Shown: positions 17,527 to 24,825 of the stretch, in pieces
How positions within the stretch are numbered: the first letter of the stretch is position 1
How the letters are laid out: each line of letters opens with the position of its first letter
The notes under the pieces: generated by a model
Database searches by the model: none
What the model was told of the DNA's origin: nothing
What the model saw: only the letters and a program-made list of their open reading frames with translations
From: Maribacter thermophilus
GTDB taxonomy: Bacteria; Bacteroidota; Bacteroidia; Flavobacteriales; Flavobacteriaceae
Reading direction: 5' to 3'
DNA: 64,000 nt
NCBI RefSeq assembly: GCF_001020565.1
Contig: NZ_LDAS01000001.1
Span: 224,402-288,401, forward strand
Position numbers and translations under genes: made by a program

Positions 17527-18717
17527 ATGTTGATCGATAAAAAGTTTCACGTTTCCTATTGTACGAACATTCATCCTGGGCAAGATTGGGACAGTACTTT
17601 TCAAAGTCTTAAAGAGTATGTGCCTAGCATAAAGAAAGAAGTGTCGCCAGACCTTTCATTTGGACTTGGGCTTAGGTTGTCCAATAAAGCAAGTGAAGAA
17701 TTGGATGCAGGCCCTGCCATGACCGAATTTAAAGCATGGTTAAAAGCCAACGATATCTATATTTTTACTATGAACGGTTTTCCGTATGGTAATTTTCATG
17801 ATGAGCGTGTTAAGGATGATGTACATAGTCCCGATTGGACGACCAATGAAAGACTTGTTTATACAAAAAGGCTTTTTAGGCAATTGGCCTCCCTAATACC
17901 ATCGGGTATCAATGGGGGAATATCCACTTCGCCCGTTAGTTACAAATATTGGCATAAAACGGACCAAGACAAGCATAAGGCTTTAAAAAAAGGGGCGGAG
18001 CATATGGTACTTGTTGCCCAGCAGCTTTTTGAATTGGAAAAATCTACCGGCACTTATTTACATTTGGATATTGAACCCGAGCCAGATGGTCTACTGGAAA
18101 ATAGTGATGAGGTATTATCTTTTTATGAAGAATATCTGGTTCCGGCAGGGAAGGTGTTGCAGAATCAAATAGGGCTGAACAACAAAGAAATCGAAAAACT
18201 TGTAAAGAGGTATATCACCGTATGTTACGATATCTGTCATTTTTCGCTAGCATATGAGGAACCGGAAGATACGTTCTCCAAGTTTAAAAACTCGAATATA
18301 GTTGTTGGAAAGATACAGGTGAGTGCCGCTTTAAAGATATTGTTCAATGGTTCCAATAATAATGACATTTGGCACTTATTGGAAAAATTCAATGAGCCAA
18401 CGTATTTGCATCAGGTTACGGAGAAAGTTGGTGCATCGGTGAAGACGTATAATGATTTGCCCATAGTTTTGGATAAAAAGGGTGATTTTAAAGAATTGAG
18501 AGCCCATTTTCATGTTCCCATATTTTTAGAGGAATTTGGGGCACTGCACTCTACGCAGGATCATATTCTAAAGACTTTGAAGTACCTGAAGACCGATGCC
18601 ATATCTGAACATTTAGAGATAGAAACGTATACATGGGACGTGCTTCCCAAAGCTCTTAAAGAAGATTTGACTATCTCTATTATTAGAGAGATTAAATGGC
18701 TTAAAGATCGTATGTAA
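17527..18717 (+). CDS. eboE: EboE, TIM-barrel protein of the ebo cluster
   Basis: A 396-residue cytosolic protein resembling xylose-isomerase-like TIM barrels; current family naming is 'metabolite traffic protein EboE'. Visible landmarks are 'SYCTNIHPGQDWDSTF' near the N-terminus, 'MNGFPYGNFHDERVK', 'HLDIEPEPDG' with acidic metal-ligand candidates, 'YDICHFSLAYE', and 'FHVPIFLEEFG' with a further His. The recurring Asp/Glu/His at strand ends fits a metal-bound sugar phosphate or polyol substrate, not identified. It starts 7 bp after eboD and ends 1 bp before eboF. Confidence 0.88.
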   Translation: MLIDKKFHVSYCTNIHPGQDWDSTFQSLKEYVPSIKKEVSPDLSFGLGLRLSNKASEELDAGPAMTEFKAWLKANDIYIFTMNGFPYGNFHDERVKDDVHSPDWTTNERLVYTKRLFRQLASLIPSGINGGISTSPVSYKYWHKTDQDKHKALKKGAEHMVLVAQQLFELEKSTGTYLHLDIEPEPDGLLENSDEVLSFYEEYLVPAGKVLQNQIGLNNKEIEKLVKRYITVCYDICHFSLAYEEPEDTFSKFKNSNIVVGKIQVSAALKILFNGSNNNDIWHLLEKFNEPTYLHQVTEKVGASVKTYNDLPIVLDKKGDFKELRAHFHVPIFLEEFGALHSTQDHILKTLKYLKTDAISEHLEIETYTWDVLPKALKEDLTISIIREIKWLKDRM

Positions 18718-18718
18718 C

Positions 18719-20092
18719 ATGCAAAAAACAGTTGTCATAAATGTAGTGGGGCTAACTAAAAGGCTTATTGGTAAACATACACCTTTTATGGCCTCTTTTT
18801 TAGAGCAAGGTAAATTGGCATATATAAAACCTGTTTTACCGGCCGTAACATGCTCGGCGCAATCTACTTATTTAACAGGTAAATGGCCTTCTGAACATGG
18901 TATTGTTGGTAACGGTTGGTATTTTAAGGACGAGTGTGAGATTAAGTTTTGGAGGCAATCCAATAAACTGGTGCAACAGCCAAAAATTTGGGATACCTTA
19001 AAAAAAATGGATTCCAATTTTACCTGTGCCAATCATTTTTGGTGGTATAATATGTATTCCAATGTTGATTACAGTCTAACGCCTAGACCAAATTATTTGG
19101 CAGATGGCAGAAAAATTCCGGATGTATATTCGTACCCTGCAGAATTACGGGATCAAATGCAGGCCAGTTTGGGTACGTTTCCTTTGTTTGAATTTTGGGG
19201 TCCAAGAACTACTATAAACTCTTCAAAGTGGATTGCGGATGCCGCTATTCGAACAGACGAAAAACATGATCCTACGTTAACATTTATCTACCTTCCACAT
19301 TTAGATTACAACCTTCAACGTCATGGATTGAATTTTGACGTTATTTCGAAGGATTTAAATGAGATAGACTCGGTCGTAAAACAATTGGTTATGCATTACC
19401 AAAAAACAAATGCCAACATTGTTCTGTTGTCGGAATATGGCATTACAGATGTAAACAGACCTGTTCATTTAAATAGGATTCTTCGTAATGAGGGGTACAT
19501 AAATGTTCGGGTAGAAAGAGGGTTAGAATTGTTAGATGCAGGTGCTAGTGAAGCTTTTGCTGTTGCAGATCATCAAATAGCGCATATTTATATAAAAAAG
19601 CAAGAGAATATAAACCAAATCAAGGCGCTTTTAAGTGCTGTTCAGGGTGTTGAGCGGGTATTGTCTAAAAACGAATTGGAAAAAGAACATTTAACACACG
19701 AAAGGTGTGGCGACCTTGTGGTGGTTGCCGATAAAGATTCATGGTTTACTTATTATTTTTGGTTAGATGACGCTGTGGCACCCGACTATGCCAGAATGGT
19801 TGATATTCATAAAAAACCGGGCTATGATCCTGTTGAAATGCTGACAGATCCCAAAGATAAATTGGTAACGGCCAAGGTTGTGACAAAGTTGATAAAAAAG
19901 AAACTTGGGTTTAGGACCGTTATGGATATTATTCCGTTGAACGCTAATTTGATCAAAGGTTCTCATGGTAGAATACCTGAGGACACCGAAGATTACCCAA
20001 TTTTTATTAGTAATATGGGGAGTTTGGTGCAAAAGGAAAAAATGGAAGCGGTTGAAGTTTACGACCTAATTAAAGATCATGTTTTAAATTGA
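18719..20092 (+). CDS. eboF: EboF, alkaline-phosphatase-superfamily protein
   Basis: A 457-residue protein related to nucleotide pyrophosphatase/phosphodiesterases. The nucleophile region is VLPAVTCSAQSTYLTG (Thr about residue 42) and is followed by 'EHGIVGNGW'. Asp and His of one metal site remain in 'PHLDYNLQRHG', and the last His in 'GSHGR'. Unusually, the N-terminal 'DG' is 'VG' (VINVVGLT) and the usual SDHG is SEYG, so three typical metal ligands are replaced. It may bind rather than cleave, or use altered metal chemistry. No signal peptide is visible. It is the last ebo gene; the small membrane protein follows with no gap. Confidence 0.87.
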   Translation: MQKTVVINVVGLTKRLIGKHTPFMASFLEQGKLAYIKPVLPAVTCSAQSTYLTGKWPSEHGIVGNGWYFKDECEIKFWRQSNKLVQQPKIWDTLKKMDSNFTCANHFWWYNMYSNVDYSLTPRPNYLADGRKIPDVYSYPAELRDQMQASLGTFPLFEFWGPRTTINSSKWIADAAIRTDEKHDPTLTFIYLPHLDYNLQRHGLNFDVISKDLNEIDSVVKQLVMHYQKTNANIVLLSEYGITDVNRPVHLNRILRNEGYINVRVERGLELLDAGASEAFAVADHQIAHIYIKKQENINQIKALLSAVQGVERVLSKNELEKEHLTHERCGDLVVVADKDSWFTYYFWLDDAVAPDYARMVDIHKKPGYDPVEMLTDPKDKLVTAKVVTKLIKKKLGFRTVMDIIPLNANLIKGSHGRIPEDTEDYPIFISNMGSLVQKEKMEAVEVYDLIKDHVLN

Positions 20093-20098
20093 TTGCAA

Positions 20099-20452
20099 AT
20101 GAATGTTTTATATAAAATTATAGGTTTTGTATTTATGGTCTTTTTTGCATGGGGAGCAATTGTTCAATATAATGATCCCGATGCTTTTTTATGGATTACC
20201 GTTTATACTATCGCGGCAATTGTTTCTTTATTGTTTGCCCTTGATAGGGTAAAATATATAATCCCCCTAATTTTAGGGGTGATTTGTTTTATAGGGTTTG
20301 TGTACCTGTACCCGTGCGATTTTCAAGGCTTTGATTTAGATGATGGTGATATAAAGACAGTAGAATTGGGCCGTGAGGCTTTTGGTCTTTTGATAATTGC
20401 GATAGTGATGTTTTTCTATAGTTTTCGTCTAGGGAAAAAACTAAAGGTCTAA
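20099..20452 (+). CDS. TMEM220-like small membrane protein
   Basis: A 117-residue protein with four predicted membrane helices. The pattern 'WGAIVQYNDPDAFLW' in the first loop is the hallmark of the TMEM220 family (bacteria to animals, function unknown). The ATG at 20099 is preferred over a TTG at 20093. It sits 6 bp after eboF and so belongs to the same transcript, though it is not a standard ebo gene. Its 3' end overlaps the 3' end of dnaX on the other strand by 12 bases. Confidence 0.75.
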   Translation: MNVLYKIIGFVFMVFFAWGAIVQYNDPDAFLWITVYTIAAIVSLLFALDRVKYIIPLILGVICFIGFVYLYPCDFQGFDLDDGDIKTVELGREAFGLLIIAIVMFFYSFRLGKKLKV

Positions 20453-22303
20453 GTCAAATTCTTGGCGCAATAAATCTATAGCCGGGTTTTTCTCTCTTAA
20501 TTTTTGGTACTTTTCTTCTGGGGTAAAAGCAAATTTTTTGGCACTGGATTCGTTTACTTTTATATCAAGTTGAATAAAATGGTTGTTTAATTTGCTTCGT
20601 AAATGGCCCATTAGTTCAAAACTTTCCCTTTCTATTTCTTTTTTCATTGTGCTATTGGGAAGCTCTATGCTAATGGTGAAATTGTCTTTTAGTTTCGGAA
20701 CATCGGTATTAAGGTTCGAAGCTAATATCTTTTGGCCCTTAGCGTCTATTTGTTCAACAAAGTCGGCCCAGTGACGTTGAAGGTCCTCTTCTGTAAAAGG
20801 ATCTCTTGGTAGATCATCTTCGTCTACAACAACCTCTATTTTGTTTAGCTCGTGTTCTTTTTTTGCTTTTAAGCTTGATAATGATAATGCTGAAACGCGT
20901 TTTGCCGGAGGTGCAATGTTCAATTTCTTGGCAACGGGCTCTTTCTCTTTAACTGTAGTATGTGCTTCGTCAGGTTTTTTTTCTTCCTGATGAATTGTTT
21001 TAACGCTGTTATTGTCTTTATGAGATGGCGGTGGTGTAGGATCTTTTTCCTTTTCCGTAGTATCCGCTACATTTTCTGTAGCCGGAGCCGTCTCTATGGT
21101 TTTGGTTGTTTCATCGGGGGATGCGGAAACTTCTTGTCCGTTTGCTTCTTTGGGCTTTTTGGGGAAATTCCTATAAAACGACGCCGGAGCTATAAAATTA
21201 ATAGTACTGTTATGGAGTGCTACGGATTCAGGATTTTTTTTTTCTCCATCAAAATCGATAGAGGCAAGCTTCATTAAGGTAAGTTCTACCAAGAGTCGCT
21301 GGTTCTTACTGGTCTTATATTTTAGATCACAATCATTGGCCAGGTTCAAAGCTTGCAGCAAAAAACTTCTTGAGGTTTTCTGTGATTGCTGTTTATATTT
21401 TTCTTGGGCACTTTCCCCTACTTCTAAAAGTGCTATTGTGTCTTGGTGCTGACATACCATTAGATCCCTGAAATGAGAAGCAAGGCCTGCTATAAAATGA
21501 TGGCCGTCAAAGCCAAGGGACAATGTTTTATTGAACAACACCAACAATTGCGGTATGTTATGCTCTAATATAAGGTCTGTTGCCTGAAAGTAAGTATCGT
21601 AATCCAGTACATTCAGATTTTCGGTAACAGCTTTTCTGGTAAGCTCCTTTCCCGAAAAACTTACGACCCTATCAAAAATAGATAAGGCGTCACGCATAGC
21701 TCCGTCCGCTTTTTGGGCAATTATATGAAGTGCGTCTTCCTCGGCATTAACGCCTTGGCTTTCTGCTATATACTTTAAGTATTCGGCAGCATCTTTTACC
21801 GTAATTCTCTTAAAGTCAAAAATTTGACATCGAGACAATATAGTGGGTATAATTTTGTGTTTTTCGGTAGTCGCTAAAATAAATATAGCATGTTTGGGCG
21901 GTTCTTCAAGAGTCTTTAAAAACGCGTTAAAGGCCGATGAAGAGAGCATATGAACCTCATCTATGATATATACCTTGTATTTACCTACCTGTGGGGGAAT
22001 ACGAACCTGGTCTATCAGGTTTCTTATGTCATCAACAGAGTTATTGGAAGCGGCATCCAGCTCAAAAACATTAAAGGCAAAATCCTCATCTTCGCTTTCG
22101 CTACCATCGGTATTGATTTGCTTTGCCAGTATACGTGCACAAGTTGTTTTTCCTACCCCTCTCGGACCACAGAATAAAAGGGCCTGGGCAAGATGGTTGT
22201 TGTCTATTGCATTTTGGAGGGTATTGGTAATAGCTTGCTGACCCACAACGTCTTTAAACGTTTGGGGTCTGTATTTACGTGCCGAAACAATAAAAGGTTC
22301 CAA
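20441..22303 (-). CDS. dnaX: DNA polymerase III subunit gamma/tau
   Basis: A 620-residue AAA+ clamp-loader subunit. It begins FIVSARKYRPQTFKDVVGQQ, with Walker A GPRGVGKTT (about 46-54), Walker B 'VYIIDEVHML', sensor 1 'ILATTEKHKI', and 'SRCQIFDFKRI'. Instead of the usual zinc-binding cysteines there is an acidic insertion (TDGSESEDEDFAFNV), as in other Bacteroidota. After about residue 370 comes a long Pro/Glu/Lys-rich linker and a tau-like C-terminus. No frameshift signal was verified. Confidence 0.95.
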   Translation of the reverse strand: MEPFIVSARKYRPQTFKDVVGQQAITNTLQNAIDNNHLAQALLFCGPRGVGKTTCARILAKQINTDGSESEDEDFAFNVFELDAASNNSVDDIRNLIDQVRIPPQVGKYKVYIIDEVHMLSSSAFNAFLKTLEEPPKHAIFILATTEKHKIIPTILSRCQIFDFKRITVKDAAEYLKYIAESQGVNAEEDALHIIAQKADGAMRDALSIFDRVVSFSGKELTRKAVTENLNVLDYDTYFQATDLILEHNIPQLLVLFNKTLSLGFDGHHFIAGLASHFRDLMVCQHQDTIALLEVGESAQEKYKQQSQKTSRSFLLQALNLANDCDLKYKTSKNQRLLVELTLMKLASIDFDGEKKNPESVALHNSTINFIAPASFYRNFPKKPKEANGQEVSASPDETTKTIETAPATENVADTTEKEKDPTPPPSHKDNNSVKTIHQEEKKPDEAHTTVKEKEPVAKKLNIAPPAKRVSALSLSSLKAKKEHELNKIEVVVDEDDLPRDPFTEEDLQRHWADFVEQIDAKGQKILASNLNTDVPKLKDNFTISIELPNSTMKKEIERESFELMGHLRSKLNNHFIQLDIKVNESSAKKFAFTPEEKYQKLREKNPAIDLLRQEFDLDL

Positions 22304-22329
22304 AATCTATATAGCTTTTAGTGCAGATA

Positions 22330-22337
22330 CAAATATA
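22330..22337 (-). promoter_or_regulatory. -7 promoter element for dnaX
   Basis: On the reverse strand the sequence reads TATATTTG (TAnnTTTG), 26 bp before the dnaX start codon. Confidence 0.5.
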
Positions 22338-22402
22338 AAAATAGCCGTTAATTTGACTAGGTATTTAAAGCATATATCATCTTTAGTTATCAACAATTGC
22401 AG

Positions 22403-22410
22403 TACATTTG
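22403..22410 (+). promoter_or_regulatory. -7 promoter element for rnpB
   Basis: TACATTTG fits TAnnTTTG exactly and ends 5 bp before the inferred first base of RNase P RNA (22416), the expected -7 to +1 distance. A TTTA at 22382-22385 may serve as -33 with 17-bp spacing. Confidence 0.6.
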
Positions 22411-22415
22411 CGCTT

Positions 22416-22721
22416 AGCAGGCCACCTTATCGCTTAATGCTAACAAGTTTAGTGTTCAGAGGAAAGTCCGGACACCATAGTGCAGTATAGCGGGTAACGC
22501 CCGTCCGTCGAGAGACGAGGACAAGTGCAACAGAAAGCAAGTACAGTTCGGCTGTAGTGAAATCAGGTAAACTCTATACGGTGAAACGTCATGTAAATCG
22601 GTGTTTGAGGGTTGCACGCCCGAGCCGAAGGGTAGGCGGTTGGAATCTTTGGGCAACCTTAGATCTAGATAAATGATAAGGGCCCGTTTTTACGGGAACA
22701 GAATCCGGCTTATGGCCTGCT
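22416..22721 (+). ncRNA. rnpB: RNase P RNA, bacterial type A
   Basis: The catalytic RNA that cuts the 5' leader from tRNA precursors. Universal segments are present: AGAGGAAAGTCCGGACACC after the 5' stem, 'ACAGAAAGCAAGTA', 'GGTGAAACG', 'GAGGGTTGCACGCCCGAG', and the 3' 'ACAGAATCCGGCTTATGGCC'. The first nine bases AGCAGGCCA pair with TGGCCTGCT at the end, forming P1 and defining both ends. A T-rich tail follows. The 3' end abuts the convergent rsmD stop by only 2 bases. A 66-codon open frame on the opposite strand inside it is not a gene. Confidence 0.95.
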
Positions 22722-22723
22722 TT

Positions 22724-23260
22724 TTATTTTTTAAAGAAACTAAAAACACTGTTACCGTATTTTCTAGCGCTATCAAAATAGGGGAGATGCTCTAAAACTG
22801 TCTGTTTAGAATGTTCTATGATAAGAACACCGTCTTCCAATAGCATGTTGTTTTCAAAAACTTTTTTGGGAATGTTTTCAAAATCCTCGATTTCCATACT
22901 ATAGAAAGGATCTGCAAAAATAATATCGAAAGGTTCTTTGTTTCGGTCTAAAAAAGAGAACACCTCACTTTTAAGGGTTTTTATACCCATTTCCAATTCA
23001 TTGGAGGTTTTGTTTATGTACGCGATGCAACCCATATCAGAATCAACAGACAATATATCTTCGACCCCTCTAGAAGCAAACTCGTAGCTAATGTTACCGG
23101 TACCCGCAAAAAGGTCCAGAACCTTTAGGTCCGGGAAATAATAAGAGTTGTTCAAAATATTGAACAAGGCTTCCTTTGCCATGTCTTTGGTGGGGCGCAC
23201 GGGTAACTTTTTGGGAGCTATTAGGTTTCGACCTTTATGTTTTCCTGAAATAATTCGCAT
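22724..23260 (-). CDS. rsmD: 16S rRNA (guanine966-N2)-methyltransferase
   Basis: A 178-residue SAM-dependent methyltransferase. The N-terminal MRIISGKHKGRNL and 'PVRPTKDMAKEALFNIL' are RsmD signatures; motif I is 'VLDLFAGTGNISYE' and the catalytic motif is DPFY (FADPFYSM) in place of the usual DPPY. It shares one base with the DUF3822 gene upstream, a pairing common in Bacteroidota. Confidence 0.92.
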   Translation of the reverse strand: MRIISGKHKGRNLIAPKKLPVRPTKDMAKEALFNILNNSYYFPDLKVLDLFAGTGNISYEFASRGVEDILSVDSDMGCIAYINKTSNELEMGIKTLKSEVFSFLDRNKEPFDIIFADPFYSMEIEDFENIPKKVFENNMLLEDGVLIIEHSKQTVLEHLPYFDSARKYGNSVFSFFKK

Positions 23261-24096
23261 TAAATAGCATTTATTAGGGTAAAATCTATTGATTCGGTTT
23301 CTGGCTCACCTAGGTCTAAATGATGAGGAGACGACGGGGCAAAAATAGATAGGTTTTGTACGTAAGAATAACAAAGTTGATAAACTTCGTCATCTTCTTC
23401 AATGGTTCCGAAAAGTTTAACGGAAACAGCATCGGTGTCAAGTTCCAATTGCTCTAAAACAAACAGTAGGTAATAAACAAAGTCTTCTTTTGTTTCGTAT
23501 AAAAAGCTATTGTACAGAAGTAGTTTTTTTTGTTTTATAACCGTAACGTCCATTTGTTTTTTGCCTACGTGGACATAACAGACCGCTTCTTTATGGTTGC
23601 CGTAATTGTTAAGCAAAGATTGAATAAGAACCGTGCCGTTATGCATATAGGTGAACTCTCCAAAAATATCGTAGATATAGTTGTTAATGTTCATGTATGG
23701 AACGTAAACATTAACGATGTCCAGATTTTCCAGCTCATCATAGGCCAGAACATCGGAGGCCAATACCTTGGTGTTAAATTTAAGGTAATTTGCAAGTTCA
23801 TCTTTGTTGAACAACGGTTTGGGCACCAACCCGAAAAGTGTATTGCTGTGTATTACGACAACTTCGTCAAAAGTACCTTGGTCGAGGGTGTGTTCATGAA
23901 ACAACTTTTCCAATGCCTTTAGCAATGTCATTGGGTTGTGTTCTTCGTGAAATAACTTACTGTCCGCTTTGGTTACTTTGTTAGAAACAGTATCCGCTAC
24001 ACAAAAAGAAAGTCCATTCAAGCTAACTTGAATGGACAATTTTTTGAAATTTTTATCGGCTATGTCTAAACCCTTATTGGTCGTTTTTCTTGTCAT
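23260..24096 (-). CDS. DUF3822 family protein
   Basis: A 278-residue protein of the DUF3822 family, which has an actin/hexokinase-like ATPase fold of unknown function. Landmarks are 'LSIQVSLNGLSFCVAD' near the start, 'VVIHSNTLFGLVPKPLFN', 'NVYVPYMNINNYIYD', 'CYVHVGKKQMDVTVIK', and 'DAVSVKLFG' near the end. The ATG at 24096 (MTRKTTNKG) is preferred to an in-frame start at 24117; either way the gene overlaps its upstream neighbour. Tight coupling with rsmD suggests a shared transcript; a link to rRNA modification is unproven. Confidence 0.82.
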   Translation of the reverse strand: MTRKTTNKGLDIADKNFKKLSIQVSLNGLSFCVADTVSNKVTKADSKLFHEEHNPMTLLKALEKLFHEHTLDQGTFDEVVVIHSNTLFGLVPKPLFNKDELANYLKFNTKVLASDVLAYDELENLDIVNVYVPYMNINNYIYDIFGEFTYMHNGTVLIQSLLNNYGNHKEAVCYVHVGKKQMDVTVIKQKKLLLYNSFLYETKEDFVYYLLFVLEQLELDTDAVSVKLFGTIEEDDEVYQLCYSYVQNLSIFAPSSPHHLDLGEPETESIDFTLINAI

Positions 24097-24724
24097 AAAT
24101 TGGAGGCCAGTTACCACTGGTACTAACTTCTGTTAAAGAACCTACTTTTATTTCCGATCCGTTGATTTCTTCTACACTTACCTGCGCATTTTCACGTGTC
24201 AATAAATCTTTTGGCTGATCGTAAAGTACGACACTTTTGGCAACTTTGGCCTCGAATACGGGAGCTTTATATCCACTTTTTTCGATAATATCTGCCTTCA
24301 TGGTAAATTTCTCTCCATTTGGAGCTGTTGGAACAAGGGCCAAATCTTTGTACCTGTTGTCATTTTTGAACAATGAGTCACGTACGGAAACAAAGCCTAA
24401 TGTATCAATGATTTTTACTTCTTTCAATAAATCGATTTGATATGTTTTGTCAAACTCCATGAAAGAAGAGTCCCTTTGCTGGGTAATCACATATTTTCCG
24501 GTATCTATAAATTTTATCAAGCTTGGAAAATCGTTGGCATATTTTCCGTTTACGGCTTTATATGCTTCTTGGGAATTTCTAATATCCTTTAATCTGGATA
24601 CTACCTTTGCAAATCGTTCTTGCTTGGCTTCGTTAAATTTAATAGGCCCGGTTACGGAATTATAGATTAAATATCCCAAACCAATGCAAGCAATCCAAAG
24701 TACAATCTGTATTACGGTCTTCAT
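24074..24724 (-). CDS. Conserved membrane-anchored protein with pilin-like N-terminus
   Basis: A 216-residue protein with one N-terminal membrane helix (about residues 5-21) and an extracytoplasmic remainder. The segment 'RLKDIRNSQEAYKAVNGKYANDFPSLIKFI' (about 44-73) resembles the post-helix region of type II secretion/type IV pilin-like proteins, but there is no obvious prepilin cleavage site. It is conserved next to DUF3822-rsmD in flavobacteria as far as I know; the role is unknown. It overlaps DUF3822 by 23 bases. Confidence 0.65.
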   Translation of the reverse strand: MKTVIQIVLWIACIGLGYLIYNSVTGPIKFNEAKQERFAKVVSRLKDIRNSQEAYKAVNGKYANDFPSLIKFIDTGKYVITQQRDSSFMEFDKTYQIDLLKEVKIIDTLGFVSVRDSLFKNDNRYKDLALVPTAPNGEKFTMKADIIEKSGYKAPVFEAKVAKSVVLYDQPKDLLTRENAQVSVEEINGSEIKVGSLTEVSTSGNWPPIYDKKNDQ

Positions 24725-24758
24725 TTCGTAGAGTGTTAATTTAATTTAGTGGTTGTCA

Positions 24759-24787
24759 CAAATCTACAATTTTTTTTTAATCGCAAA
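24759..24787 (-). promoter_or_regulatory. Promoter for the pilin-like/DUF3822/rsmD operon
   Basis: On the reverse strand TTTG (24787-24784) is followed by 17 bp and TAGATTTG (24766-24759), a good -33/-7 pair 34 bp before the start codon at 24724. Confidence 0.6.
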
Positions 24788-24810
24788 AGTTTTTGCCCTA
24801 AAAATCCTAT

Positions 24811-24818
24811 TATATTTG
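24811..24818 (+). promoter_or_regulatory. Candidate -7 element for the RecD-like helicase gene
   Basis: TATATTTG fits TAnnTTTG but ends only 7 bp before the ATG at 24826; if real, the mRNA would be essentially leaderless. Confidence 0.35.
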
Positions 24819-24825
24819 GGGTTAC

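Noticed and set aside
21950-22241. Forward frames inside dnaX
   Set aside because: They are shadows of the dnaX reading frame without a recognisable protein.
22456-22656. 66-codon reverse frame
   Set aside because: It lies wholly inside RNase P RNA.
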